From assembly GCA_936914905.1 (NCBI GenBank), contig CAKZGI010000291.1, positions 1-53,469 on the forward strand: a stretch of DNA of 53,469 bases, read 5' to 3'. Position 1 is the stretch's first letter. Every line of letters begins with the position of its first letter. Shown here one piece after another: positions 29,753 through 39,200 of the stretch. The position numbers and the translations under genes are program-made. The stretch is from an uncultured Trichormus sp. (GTDB lineage Bacteria; Cyanobacteriota; Cyanobacteriia; Cyanobacteriales; Nostocaceae). The notes under the pieces are model-generated. The model had not been told where the DNA came from and did no database searches. It saw only the letters and a program-made list of their open reading frames with translations.

Positions 29753-30120
29753 CTAAAGCAAAACTGATTTTATTTCAGTAATAAAATGCTTAATTTCTAA
29801 CATTAAAATTCCTTGTTTAGCGCTTTCACTAGCTAAAACTAGCAAAACTGCATCTTCACCACAACCAGTGAAAATACCAAAGCCTTTATTTCCTTCTACA
29901 AGGATAAGATCAACCGTACCTCTAGCTAGTTCCAGACCAATGCGTTCGCCTAAAGATAGCATGGAAGCTGACATTGCTGATATTCTTTCTTCATCGCACC
30001 AGGCAAGCTTGCACCCAAAGGTCAACCATCAGGGGTAACAAGGGCTGCTCCCTGAACAGCAGAGGTAGCAGTCACAAAGTTTTGCAAAATCATGCCCAGT
30101 TTTTCTGTGTTGATTGCTAT
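29753..30120 (-). pseudogene. Roadblock/LC7-domain protein (MglB-like), degraded
   Basis: The first part reads AINTEKLGMILQNFVTAT and VQGAALVTPDG, a TGA, then PLGASLPGAM; a one-base frameshift follows, and the adjacent frame continues ERISAMSASMLSLGERIG to the end (LEIKHFITEIKSVL). Together this is the whole roadblock/LC7 fold of about 120 residues, the usual regulator or GAP-like partner of MglA-type GTPases. The expected start codon appears as ATA. Three lesions therefore inactivate it. Confidence 0.8.
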
Positions 30121-30218
30121 TGCAGGAATTCTCTATTAATAATATTAATGCTTAGTGCGAGTTAAAATTTGGGAGAAAATCATGAGTTCAGGTTTGGAAT
30201 TCATGTCATATACACTTC

Positions 30219-30686
30219 TTACTCAAAAGGAATGAATTCAAACACATCATGAGTACCACCTCTGAGTAGACACTCAGTATGTACTCCCTTGAAACGTTTA
30301 CCAATTAATTGCTCAATAGCACCCCAAACTGCATCCATAGTCAAAGTACATTGGCGGGGTGAATTTGGTGGTTCACCAGCAGAACAAACAGTTTCAGAAG
30401 TATAGACTTTAATGTTTTCACCTTCAGCAACAATTCTCTCAACTATGCACAAACGAGTGCCGTCCTTACCCAAAGCCATATTTAATTTAGATGCTACATC
30501 ATCTAATGACATTGAAGATCCAACTAAACCCAATTCTCCAGCTAACTTTTTCCCCCTAGCACGATCGCCTGAAGTCAAGGCAATGGCTGTCGCTTTTTCT
30601 CTTAAAGCATCTCCCATGCCTGTAATAGCTGCTTTGAAGCAAAAAATACTACTAAAATCACCCAATTGTTGTCGTAAAGCTGACAT
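30219..30686 (-). CDS. Conserved protein with V4R-like C-terminus, in the LC7/GTPase cluster
   Basis: 155 residues with a clean frame from ATG 30686 (MSALRQQLGDFSSIFCFKAA). The first half is helical. The second half ends TECLLRGGTHDVFEF, reminiscent of the small-molecule-binding V4R domain C-terminus (E-x2-C-x3-G-x3-x-F). A role as sensor for the neighbouring GTPase switch is an inference from context. It is the only intact gene of a four-gene minus-strand cluster: DUF4388 (pseudo), this gene, roadblock (pseudo), GTPase (pseudo). Family assignment is uncertain. Confidence 0.6.
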   Translation of the reverse strand: MSALRQQLGDFSSIFCFKAAITGMGDALREKATAIALTSGDRARGKKLAGELGLVGSSMSLDDVASKLNMALGKDGTRLCIVERIVAEGENIKVYTSETVCSAGEPPNSPRQCTLTMDAVWGAIEQLIGKRFKGVHTECLLRGGTHDVFEFIPFE

Positions 30687-31134
30687 AATTTAAATTTCCA
30701 GGTAGAGAATTGTGGATATTGATATTTACGTTCTTAAGCTCTGGATATTGTGAAAAAATATTTTGTTATCCTGAACTTGTTTCTAAATCAAGCTAATGAC
30801 TGTGTAAAAATTGTGGAAATAAATTAGCTAGGAATTTTCTCCTGAATATTTTCCATTCCTAATTTGATAGTTCTGCACCCTAATTTACTATTGATAATGT
30901 ACCTGAGGTATCCATGGCATATCCGCATTTTATAGATAGTCAATAGGTAAACAACCAAAATGCTTTGGATTACAAGGAAACAAGAAAAGAATAAGGTAGA
31001 TGTTATACTGAACTCTTGCCAAAATCAAATCAGATTTTGATGCTTGAAAACTAGCAATCAAGTCAAGATAATTTGCATTTAAAGCAAACTTAAACCTTGT
31101 TTCTGAGGAAACCAACCAGGCTCTTGATAAAAGA

Positions 31135-31947
31135 TTAACTAACGGTATTTTCTTGTTTGCTAGGCTCAAATTTTATGTCAATCATTGTGGATTCTAATTC
31201 ATATAGCTCATCTGGTACTTCTAAAATAATGGAAACCTCTTCTACCAGACCGACAACTATGAGTCGAAATGCGACTTGTTGGATTTTTTCCACAGGCGCA
31301 CCTAACTGTTCCGCGATCGCTATAATTGAAACTGTGCTTTTGGTGAATTCCCAAATTTGCTGTTCTATTTGATTTAAGCTCAATTGAGGCTTACTATGGA
31401 TTGTGTTTATCAAAGCACAAGTTGGATCTGGTAATTTGTCTTCCAGCATTTTCCAATTACGCAGAACTCTTAGACCTTTGAGTCTAACTTCCTTAGGTAT
31501 AGTAGTCAGACCTGTCATTGTTGAGGTAGGTATAGGCGTTCTAGGATCAAACTGAAACGATCCATCTTGCAATTCAAATAATTTACAAACTTGATTCAAC
31601 ACTTGATTAACTAAATAACATTTTTAATTACTGCGCATTCAATATTCCTTGTAATGTGAGACACAATCAGGTTGGTTGATTAATTGCACAGACATCTGTA
31701 ATTCGAGCGGCTGCACGTGCACTGAGCTAACCTTGCTGTTGGATGATAGATAACAACCCTGTCCATCTAATCTATTAGCGGCAGCAACAATGAGTCCTTG
31801 CTTAAACCAAATGTAAAAATTTTCCCCTTTCAGAGACGAATTAGGTGATTATGCTTTAATAGTTAGCCGTCCTGTTTTGTTTCCTTGCTCAAGCAGCTGA
31901 AAGATTTCAGGGAGGGAAAGTTCAGATAAAAATCCTGAAATAGCCAT
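31135..31947 (-). pseudogene. DUF4388 (PATAN-type) protein, degraded
   Basis: From ATG 31947 the frame reads MAISGFLSELSLPEIFQLLE, the characteristic DUF4388/PATAN beginning, then a TAA at 31849. The protein then goes on with IWFKQGLIVAAANRLDGQG. The next part (LLSIIQQQG, LSARAAARITDVCAINQPT) is in a neighbouring frame with three more stops, and the original frame resumes at NQVLNQVCKLFELQDGSFQF and stays open to 31135. There are thus at least two frameshifts. DUF4388 proteins are found with two-component regulators and LC7/GTPase modules. First gene of the cluster. Confidence 0.8.
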
Positions 31948-32954
31948 ATCGTAGCCTTTGTGAAGTCCTATATATAGAAATATAGAAATATAGAACCAAA
32001 ATGTCTAAAACTTGTGCATAACATTTGCTTAAGTAAAATGATTTGTCTAGGTAATAGTTCATCAGTAACCCTTCATCAGCGAAACCCCCTACTATTACCA
32101 CAATTCAGTGGGTATAAACTACCCATTCTAAATCGCTGAAAACCTTACACTATATTAATTTGTTCGACTGACGTACGATCGCAACTGTATTATGAACTAA
32201 TAGCGTTAAGCATATACTTAAGAATAAACTTTATCTATGTTGAGTTTTGTAAACAATGTAAAATGTGGGTTGTCAGGAATTTGTTGAATTTAACTTGGTT
32301 AAACGTGTTACTTTTTACCTTAGGCTGAATTGCTAGAATAGTGCGGCGTAAACTTCGGTCTGGTCTAACCGAAAAAAGAGTCTAGGGTGTAGGGAAAGAT
32401 GGTTTGTCCCAAACTAAAAGGTACAAGCCCAGATCCTTTACTTCATTCAGGACGCTTCGCGATTTATTGATGGAGGGAAAAGACAAAAATGTGTTCGCGT
32501 AACTTATCGGCAAGCAACCGTAACTCAAGCTCCCTGGATTTATCCGTGGGGTCCTCAATTTTTAATTTTTAATTCCCCGAAGGGGTTGACCTATCAGAAC
32601 TTTCTTAAAGGTAAGGGATTTGAGACTTGTGATTTACTCTATTAAGGGGGTTGTTTTAAAAGTAATTGCTTGTGATTATAGACACTAATTATTCCCCCTA
32701 ACCCCCTAAAAAAGTGGGGAACTATAGTTAAAGTCTCCTTTTCTATCTAAGGGGTATTTTAGGGAGATATAAGGATTTGTGATACATACAGCAGATTGCA
32801 TATCAATGAGGTACAGAATCTAAATTAAAACCTAGACAGCAAGAGAGTTTTACTCCTGAATCCTGACTTCTGCTGTAATGAAGGACTTTTCAAACATCCT
32901 CTAAGGGGGTTGTAAGATATAACAAGTAAGATAGCTCTCACCTCACCACTACCA
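31948..32954. other. Long spacer with repeats, no intact gene
   Basis: Contains a 91-bp repeat (32787-32877) and an unexplained GC-richer segment near 32340-32570 that holds short conflicting frames. CCCCCTAACCCCCTAAAAA-type sequence lies near 32695. No tRNA or gene was recognised. Confidence 0.5.
32787..32877. repeat. 91-bp dispersed repeat with TACAGCAG inverted ends, copy A
   Basis: It begins TACAGCAGATTGCATATCAA and ends with TTCTGCTGTA, forming short terminal inverted repeats. A second copy lies on the other side of the M16 gene at 34241-34536, where it is interrupted by another element. Confidence 0.75.
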
Positions 32955-34235
32955 ATGACATCAACTCTGTTAAAATTTCCTCGACTGAATGCTCCCAAGG
33001 TGCATCATTTACCAAATGGTTTAACCATCATCGCCGAGCAAATGCCAGTAGCAGCAGTTAACCTCAATCTATGGGTAAAAATCGGTTCTGCTGTGGAGTT
33101 AGATGCTATTAATGGCATGGCTCATTTTTTAGAACATATTGTTTTTAAGGGAACAGAGAGACTAGCCAGTGGTGAGTTTGAACGTCGAATTGAAGAACGC
33201 GGCGCTGTTACTAATGCCGCTACCAGCCAAGATTATACACACTATTATATTACGACCGCGCCGAAAGACTTTGCTGAATTAGCACCATTGCAAATAGATG
33301 TTGTTTGTAATCCTAGTATTCCTGATGATGCTTTTGAGAGAGAACGCTTAGTAGTTTTAGAAGAAATCAGACGTTCAGAAGATAACCCCAGACGGCGGAT
33401 TTATCGCCGCACAATGGAAACCGCTTTTGATATTTTACCTTATCGTCGTCCGGTACTCGGTCCAGAAGCGGTAATTTCTCAAGTTACACCTCAGCAAATG
33501 CGAGATTTTCACCATACCTGGTATCAACCGTCTTCCATAACTGCGGTTGCCGTCGGTAATCTACCAGTAGAAGAATTAATAGAAATTATTGCCGAAGAAT
33601 TTAGTAAAAATAGTCAAAAATCAGAAATTAATAATCAACAATTAACCGTTAGTCAAGAACCTGCATTTACAGGAATTGTGCGTCGGGAATTTACTGATGA
33701 GACTGTACAACAGGCCAGATTAATAATGCTATGGCGAGTTCCTGGACTCATGGAATTAGATGAAACATACTCTTTAGATGTGTTAGCAGGAATTTTAGGA
33801 CATGGACGTACATCTAGATTAGTCCATGATTTGCGAGAAGAAAGAGGACTTGTTACCTCAATTGCTGTTAGTAATATTAATAATCGACTGCAAGGGATAT
33901 TTTCTATTTCTGCTAAGTGTGAAGTAGACGATTTAGCAGCAGTGGAAGCTGCAATCGCTCAACATTTGTATACAATACAAACAGAATTAGTAAAAGAATC
34001 AGAAATTGATCGTGTACGGCGACGGGTAGCTAATCGGTTTATATTTGGGAATGAAACACCAAGCGATCGCTCCGGGTTGTATGGTTATTATCAATCTTTA
34101 ATAGGCGACCTAGAACCAGCATTTAATTATCCCCAATATATACAAGCGCAAAACACAAATAATTTAATGCAAGCTGCACGAAAATATCTTGACCCCAACG
34201 CTTATGGTGTAGTTGTGATCAAACCTGTTAACTGA
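32955..34235 (+). CDS. M16 family metallopeptidase
   Basis: 426 residues, one pitrilysin-type unit as in cyanobacterial processing-peptidase-like proteins. The inverted zinc motif HFLEH is at residues 57-61, with the distal Glu in VLEEIRR (about 136-137). A C-terminal M16 half of the RGLVTSIAVSN type follows. It is probably a soluble zinc protease that processes proteins or peptides; the substrate is unknown. Residues about 215-230 (SQKSEINNQQLTVSQE) look like translated repeat and may be a neutral insertion. It is flanked by copies of the TACAGCAG repeat on both sides. Confidence 0.9.
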   Translation: MTSTLLKFPRLNAPKVHHLPNGLTIIAEQMPVAAVNLNLWVKIGSAVELDAINGMAHFLEHIVFKGTERLASGEFERRIEERGAVTNAATSQDYTHYYITTAPKDFAELAPLQIDVVCNPSIPDDAFERERLVVLEEIRRSEDNPRRRIYRRTMETAFDILPYRRPVLGPEAVISQVTPQQMRDFHHTWYQPSSITAVAVGNLPVEELIEIIAEEFSKNSQKSEINNQQLTVSQEPAFTGIVRREFTDETVQQARLIMLWRVPGLMELDETYSLDVLAGILGHGRTSRLVHDLREERGLVTSIAVSNINNRLQGIFSISAKCEVDDLAAVEAAIAQHLYTIQTELVKESEIDRVRRRVANRFIFGNETPSDRSGLYGYYQSLIGDLEPAFNYPQYIQAQNTNNLMQAARKYLDPNAYGVVVIKPVN

Positions 34236-34240
34236 ACAAT

Positions 34241-34536
34241 TACAGCAGATTGCAGATCAATGAAGTACAAAATCTAAATTGAAACCTAGACAGTAAGGGG
34301 AACATCCCAAATATGTAAGTTTATTGTCATCCTGTAGCTTGCTTCCCGCAGGGTATGACGCACAGCGCAATGTTAGCGAAGCGTGCCGGAGGCTCTAGCA
34401 TGTCGGAGATTCTTCACTTCACTCCGTTCCGTATGGCTTACGCCACGCTTTCCTAACAGAATGACAATTTATGATATTTTTGCAAAATTGGGATGCTCCC
34501 GACAATAAGAGACTTTTACTCCTGACTCCTGCTGTA
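34241..34536. repeat. TACAGCAG dispersed repeat, copy B, split by a nested element
   Basis: The left part (34241-34297) and the right part (34501-34536) join to give the same sequence as copy A. The gap is a 203-bp element (34298-34500). The 9-bp GACAGTAAG on the left and GACAATAAG on the right are the duplicated target. Confidence 0.85.
34298..34500. mobile_element. 203-bp MITE-like element inserted in copy B
   Basis: Terminal inverted repeats GGGAACATCCCAA and GGGAGCATCCCAA, 9-bp target duplication with one mismatch. Internal GTCAT-bounded sequence with GTAGCTTGCTTCCCGCAGGG and GGAGATTCTTCAC is related to the repeat arms at 3535-4001. No coding capacity. Confidence 0.8.
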
Positions 34537-34591
34537 TTATTTATCAGTTATCAATGGTTTAATAATATTAAATGTTAACTGATATCTGAAT

Positions 34592-35470
34592 ATGTGGATT
34601 GAAATTGATGCTCATATTAGCCAGGTGACAGGAGAAAAATTCCACTCTTCACAACGGCTATCTCTAAGTGGTGGCTGTATTAATCAAGGTTATGCACTCA
34701 GTGATGGCAAAATAACCTATTTTGTGAAACTTAACCAAGCCTCTCAAGGAGAGATGTTTGCAGCAGAAATGCTGGCTTTACAGCAAATGTATAACACAAA
34801 TACTATCCGCGTTCCTCAACCTCTATGTTGGGGAACTACAGCTAATTATAGTTATATAGTATTGGAATGGCTAGAAATGGCCGATGGTAATAGCAAATCT
34901 TGGCAAAAAATGGGGCGTAACTTAGCAGCGATGCACAAAATCAGCAGTAACCAAGGTTTCGGCTGGAACATGAATAATACTATCGGTTCTACCCCCCAAA
35001 TTAATACTTGGAAATCTGACTGGATAGAATTTTACATTCAACATCGCTTAAGTTATCAATTTCAGTTAGCAAAGCGAAAAGGAGAGAATCTTGCTTTACA
35101 AGATAAGCTATTAGCGGCTATTCCCAAATTATTAGCAAATTATCAAGTACAACCTTCCTTAGTGCATGGTGATTTATGGGGAGGAAATGCAAGTTTCACC
35201 GTTGATTGTGAACCCGTAATTTTTGATCCAGCAACTTATTTTGGTGATAGAGAAGTTGATATTGCCATGACAGAATTATTTGGTGGTTTCCCACTAGGTT
35301 TTTATCAAGGATATCAAGAGGTATTTCCTTTAGCCCAGGGTTATGAAAAACGCAAAACCCTTTATAATCTATACCATATTTTGAATCATTTTAATTTATT
35401 TAGTGGTGGTTATGCTTCCCAAGCTAATGAAATGATTGAGCAAATTTTCAGAATGTATGAATATGATTAA
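34592..35470 (+). CDS. Fructosamine-3-kinase family protein
   Basis: 292 residues, the usual length for bacterial fructosamine-kinase-like proteins. These phosphorylate the third carbon of sugars attached to lysines, leading to deglycation; substrate range of the cyanobacterial proteins is largely untested. The family kinase fold is seen in the N-lobe (SLSGGCINQGY, Lys46 in YFVKLN), in the catalytic block SLVHGDLWGGNASF (Asp near 194) and in the metal-binding VIFDPATYFGDREVDIAM. It is cytosolic. It is 55 bases upstream of a 2OG-Fe(II) oxygenase in the same direction, perhaps an operon. Confidence 0.93.
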   Translation: MWIEIDAHISQVTGEKFHSSQRLSLSGGCINQGYALSDGKITYFVKLNQASQGEMFAAEMLALQQMYNTNTIRVPQPLCWGTTANYSYIVLEWLEMADGNSKSWQKMGRNLAAMHKISSNQGFGWNMNNTIGSTPQINTWKSDWIEFYIQHRLSYQFQLAKRKGENLALQDKLLAAIPKLLANYQVQPSLVHGDLWGGNASFTVDCEPVIFDPATYFGDREVDIAMTELFGGFPLGFYQGYQEVFPLAQGYEKRKTLYNLYHILNHFNLFSGGYASQANEMIEQIFRMYEYD

Positions 35471-35525
35471 TACAAGTCTCACACTCAATATCTCCTAACT
35501 AACTTCTTGAGTTATAAAATTTGAA

Positions 35526-36179
35526 ATGAAATACTATCAATTACAAACCAACATTTTACCCAGTTATTACCTTAATGACCTGTGGGGAGAAATTAATGCT
35601 AGTCCTTACTTTGCTATCAACAACCTCACCCGTGATTTTATCAATACCAAAGGCTTTTCCGTAGTTTTTCAGCGTCAAGGGCTAACAACAGTTGAACAAA
35701 AATTTCCCTTTTTTAAACCTTATCTAGATTTAGTACTTCAGCCTAATTGTAATGCTTTTTATCTCAATCCTTTGCTATTAAAAGAAGGTTCTCGTGTAGA
35801 TCCACACATAGATCGTTCCTTGCGTTCTTACTGCAAAACCATTGAACCACCTCACTTTGTCAGTGTTCTCTATGTGCGTGTACCAGAAAACATGGAAGGG
35901 GGAGAATTGGTGCTAAAATCCCCTAAACGCCAAGTTGGACAAGTTAAACCTCAAACCAACTCCTTGGTTTACTTTCAAGGTGATTTAACCCATTCAGTTA
36001 ACACAGTCAAAACCACCGGATATCGCTTAAGTTTGGTTTGTGAACAGTATAATTTAAGTGGGTATGAACTTGAAGAAATACCGGGATTTACCTTAGAATC
36101 AAGAGCTACTCAATCTGCACTAAAAAACGGAAATATGACTACTAAATATAGTAAATATATTGCATCTTGCCATTCCTAA
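35526..36179 (+). CDS. 2OG-Fe(II) oxygenase (prolyl-4-hydroxylase-like)
   Basis: 217 residues. The iron facial triad is visible as His94-x-Asp96 (DPHIDRSL) and His156 (LTHSVNTV), and a basic residue that should bind 2-oxoglutarate is at Arg167 (TTGYRLSLVCEQY). The double-stranded beta-helix core covers about residues 75-175. The substrate is unknown. Such enzymes hydroxylate proteins, fatty acids or small molecules. It directly follows the fructosamine-kinase-like gene and precedes a kinase pseudogene. Confidence 0.85.
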   Translation: MKYYQLQTNILPSYYLNDLWGEINASPYFAINNLTRDFINTKGFSVVFQRQGLTTVEQKFPFFKPYLDLVLQPNCNAFYLNPLLLKEGSRVDPHIDRSLRSYCKTIEPPHFVSVLYVRVPENMEGGELVLKSPKRQVGQVKPQTNSLVYFQGDLTHSVNTVKTTGYRLSLVCEQYNLSGYELEEIPGFTLESRATQSALKNGNMTTKYSKYIASCHS

Positions 36180-36184
36180 AAACC

Positions 36185-36805
36185 ATGCTGGTCAACAACC
36201 GCTATCAAATCATCCGTAGTCTTGGATGAGGTGGGTTTGGTGAAACATTTCTCGCTCAAGATCAATATACGATCACAGCGTCTTTGTGTGGTAAAACAGC
36301 TAAAACCAATTCAGAATAATCCTCAGATTTGCCAAATAGTATAAGAGTGATTCCAACGATAAGCAGGTATTTTAGAAGGACTGGGTGGCACATCTGAACA
36401 AGTTCCTGCTTTATATGCTTACTTCTCTATTAGTGGAGAATTTTACTGAGTTCAGGAGTGGATAGAAGGGGTTACTTTAACAGCAAAAATTCAAAAACAG
36501 GGATTATTTATTCAAAGGGCAATTGAGGAATTATTAATATTGAGGAATTATTAATTAATATATTGCCTATTTTAGAGTATGCTGGGAAGCAGCATATAGT
36601 TCATCGAGATATAAAACCAGATAACATTATTTTATATAATAGTAACGGTACACCAGTCTTAATTGATTTTGGTGCAGTGCGAGAATCAATGGCCACGGTG
36701 TTAAATTCCCAGGGAAATCCTACTAGCTCAATTGTCATTGGTACGCCTGGATTGATGCCCAGTGAAGAAGCAGCAGGAAGGCCAGTTTATTCTAGTGATT
36801 TATAA
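36185..36805 (+). pseudogene. Serine/threonine kinase, first of two tandem copies, inactivated
   Basis: Reads MLVNNRYQIIRSLG, a TGA in the glycine loop, then GGFGETFLAQDQ. A frameshift follows, and the next frame has VVKQLKPIQNNPQICQIV with stops TAA, TGA and TAA, and another TGA after GEFY. A second shift leads to the last piece, VHRDIKPDNIILYNSNG, IDFGAVRESM and GTPGLMPSEEAAGRPVYSSD, then a stop. It aligns with the intact kinase just downstream, so both came from a tandem duplication or a two-kinase operon. At least five stops and two frameshifts rule out function. Confidence 0.9.
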
Positions 36806-37210
36806 TTACTAGTTAGGAAGAAGGGGCGATAATCAACTTATACAGTGATTATCCTTACCCTAGGAGAAAAAATCGCACCAAAGATAAATTTGCTGAAGAA
36901 GCTTTCACTTACTTGAGAGAACACCATGAAGATAAGGAATCTTATCGGATTGAGAAAAATAGTGATCGCTCCCGTTGGAGATATGCCTAAACAGTGTTTA
37001 TGGAAACTAGCTGTGTAGCAATATTGATCGATCCGTCCCTTAATGGAATCGAATCATAAGGCCATCATGAAAGATGGAGGAAAAGCATTAGCACAGCTAC
37101 TAGGTGCAAAGCTGATTTCTGCCAAATCGTAAATCACTAGGAAACATCCCATCACTACATCGTCCCAGTATCTGGTATACATTGGGAAGGGATCTCGCGT
37201 GTAACGTTTC
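36806..37210. other. Spacer with small unassigned coding remnants
   Basis: Short plus-strand pieces such as FAEEAFTYLREHHEDKESYR and GGKALAQLLGAKLISAKS have protein-like character, but no start, common frame or family is apparent. Probably debris of one or two lost genes. The promoter of the intact kinase should lie near its 3' end. Confidence 0.4.
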
Positions 37211-39088
37211 ATGAGAACAAAACTGTTAAACAACCGCTATCAAGTTATCCAATTACTAGGTGCAGGTGGCTTTGGGGAAACCTCTCTTGCAGAAGATACC
37301 CATTTACCTTCTCGTCGTCGCTTTGTTATCAAAGAACTCAAGCCGATTAACAATGATCCAGAAACTTCTCAAATAATTCAACAACGGTTTGAAAGAGAAG
37401 CGGCTATTTTGGAAAATTTGGGAGAAACTAGTGATCAAATTCCCAAACTTTATGCTTATTTCCCAGAAAATGGTAAATTTTACCTTGTCCAAGAATGGAT
37501 TGAAGGTCAAACGCTCACCAATATTATCCAATCAAAAGGCAAATTAAACGAAACGATTGTTCGAGAAATTCTTTTAAGTTTGCTGTCAGTTTTAGATTAT
37601 GTTCACAGCAAAGGTATCATTCATCGAGATATAAAACCAGATAATATAATCCTTCGCTCCCAAGATAATAAACCAGTTTTAATTGATTTCGGTGCTGTTA
37701 AAGAAACTATCCGTACAGTCATCAATCCTTCAGGAAATCCCGTACAATCCATAGTCATAGGTACACCAGGGTATATGCCCAGTGAGCAAGCCATCGGCCG
37801 TCCAGTGTATGCTACTGATATCTATAGTTTAGGCTTGACGGCAATTTATCTGCTCACAGGTAAACAACCCCAAGAGTTAGAAACTCATCCCCAAACGGGT
37901 CAAATACTTTGGCAACAATACGCTGCTGGTATATCACCAGAAATGGTACAGATACTTACTCAAGCTATTGAACCACGTCCGAGTGATCGCTACACCACAG
38001 CCAGTAAAATGCTCTATAATTTAAAATCTGGTCATAATACTGGTCATAATAATTATATTTCTTCCCATTCTCCCACTACCCGCGCCACAATTAGTCTTAG
38101 CCCCCCTCCTTCTACCAGCCAAACAAGCCAGCCAATCTATTCACCTGCAAGAACTCCTGTTATCAGAGAAGTTAATAATCCTGCAAACGGGCAAAAAACC
38201 GCTGTAATTGTTGTTAGTTTGCTGGTGAGTAGTTTGATTGTTGGATTAGGAATATCCAACCGTCAGCCACAACCGTCAGCCCCAGTCGCTACTAACTCCA
38301 CAGTCACAACAGAAACCCAGACTCCCACTATTGTACTTACAAATTCCCCAGTTGCTAAGGAGGTTTCCCCAACACCAGTAATGATACCAACTCCTTCTAC
38401 AGAACAGCAACTCATTTCTAATCCCTTACCAAAAACTAATTCTTCAGAGGTATTAACACCACCACCAGTCGATGAACCCGTAATTCAATATACTCCCACT
38501 GCCACAGTCAGATCAACACCTGAAGTAGAAATACAACAACAGCAATCTCAGCCAGTTGTAGTTCCCACAGCCGAGCTATTTTCAGATTCCCAGAAAAAAC
38601 CAGGTAAGAAAAGAAAAGAATTACCTGAACAGTTAGCTACCAACATCAGGCAAAGTGTACCAGCATTTCCCACAGGGAGATCCAGAAGTAGTGTAGAAGC
38701 AGCACTGGGGAAACCAAAAAAAGATTTAAGGGGACTATGGTCGAATACCCGTGCTATCACTTATAAAGTAGTACCAAATCAAGTTGATTTAGGCTACTTG
38801 TTTGACCGTGACACTGGTAGAATCAGGCAAACCGAAGTGGCTTTTGCTTCATCAGTAGATAATCAAGTTATGCAAACAACCTTAAATGGTTTATTAGCTG
38901 GACAAGCCACAGCAGAAATTAAACAAGGACTCCAACAAATTCAACAGCGTCAGATAGATAATTTTAAATTTACGAAAGGTTCTGTGAAAGGTCAAATAGT
39001 GCGGCAAAATTGTGATTTCATCTACATCAGTATTTGGGATGCAGATTTACATGATTTTGTGAATCCGTCAGACGCTAAACAATGTTAA
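37211..39088 (+). CDS. Membrane-anchored Ser/Thr protein kinase
   Basis: 625 residues with a complete Hanks-type kinase: glycine loop LGAGGFGE (residues 16-23), catalytic Lys at 41 (VIKELKP), HRDIKPDN at 138-145, DFG at 159-161, and APE-like MPSEQA. A Ser/Thr/Pro-rich linker leads to one membrane helix at about 330-349. The C-terminal part lies outside the membrane and is again Pro/Thr-rich, ending in a small folded region with one Cys pair near the end. It probably senses an extracytoplasmic signal and phosphorylates cytosolic targets. The dead upstream copy suggests that partial redundancy has been lost. Confidence 0.93.
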   Translation: MRTKLLNNRYQVIQLLGAGGFGETSLAEDTHLPSRRRFVIKELKPINNDPETSQIIQQRFEREAAILENLGETSDQIPKLYAYFPENGKFYLVQEWIEGQTLTNIIQSKGKLNETIVREILLSLLSVLDYVHSKGIIHRDIKPDNIILRSQDNKPVLIDFGAVKETIRTVINPSGNPVQSIVIGTPGYMPSEQAIGRPVYATDIYSLGLTAIYLLTGKQPQELETHPQTGQILWQQYAAGISPEMVQILTQAIEPRPSDRYTTASKMLYNLKSGHNTGHNNYISSHSPTTRATISLSPPPSTSQTSQPIYSPARTPVIREVNNPANGQKTAVIVVSLLVSSLIVGLGISNRQPQPSAPVATNSTVTTETQTPTIVLTNSPVAKEVSPTPVMIPTPSTEQQLISNPLPKTNSSEVLTPPPVDEPVIQYTPTATVRSTPEVEIQQQQSQPVVVPTAELFSDSQKKPGKKRKELPEQLATNIRQSVPAFPTGRSRSSVEAALGKPKKDLRGLWSNTRAITYKVVPNQVDLGYLFDRDTGRIRQTEVAFASSVDNQVMQTTLNGLLAGQATAEIKQGLQQIQQRQIDNFKFTKGSVKGQIVRQNCDFIYISIWDADLHDFVNPSDAKQC

Positions 39089-39112
39089 ACAAGTCAAAAA
39101 TAAACATCAAAA

Positions 39113-39135
39113 AAGGAGTCTAAAAAAGACTCCTT
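39113..39135 (-). terminator. Terminator of the rplL transcript
   Basis: An AAGGAGTC/GACTCCTT stem with a 7-base loop, read on the minus strand to TCCTTTTTTG. It lies between convergent rplL and the kinase gene. The plus-strand side has no good T run. Confidence 0.8.
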
Positions 39136-39200
39136 AATTAACTAACTAATCATTCCTAATTCCTAATTACTGAATAATTCTAAGAATTAGCAATTACGAA

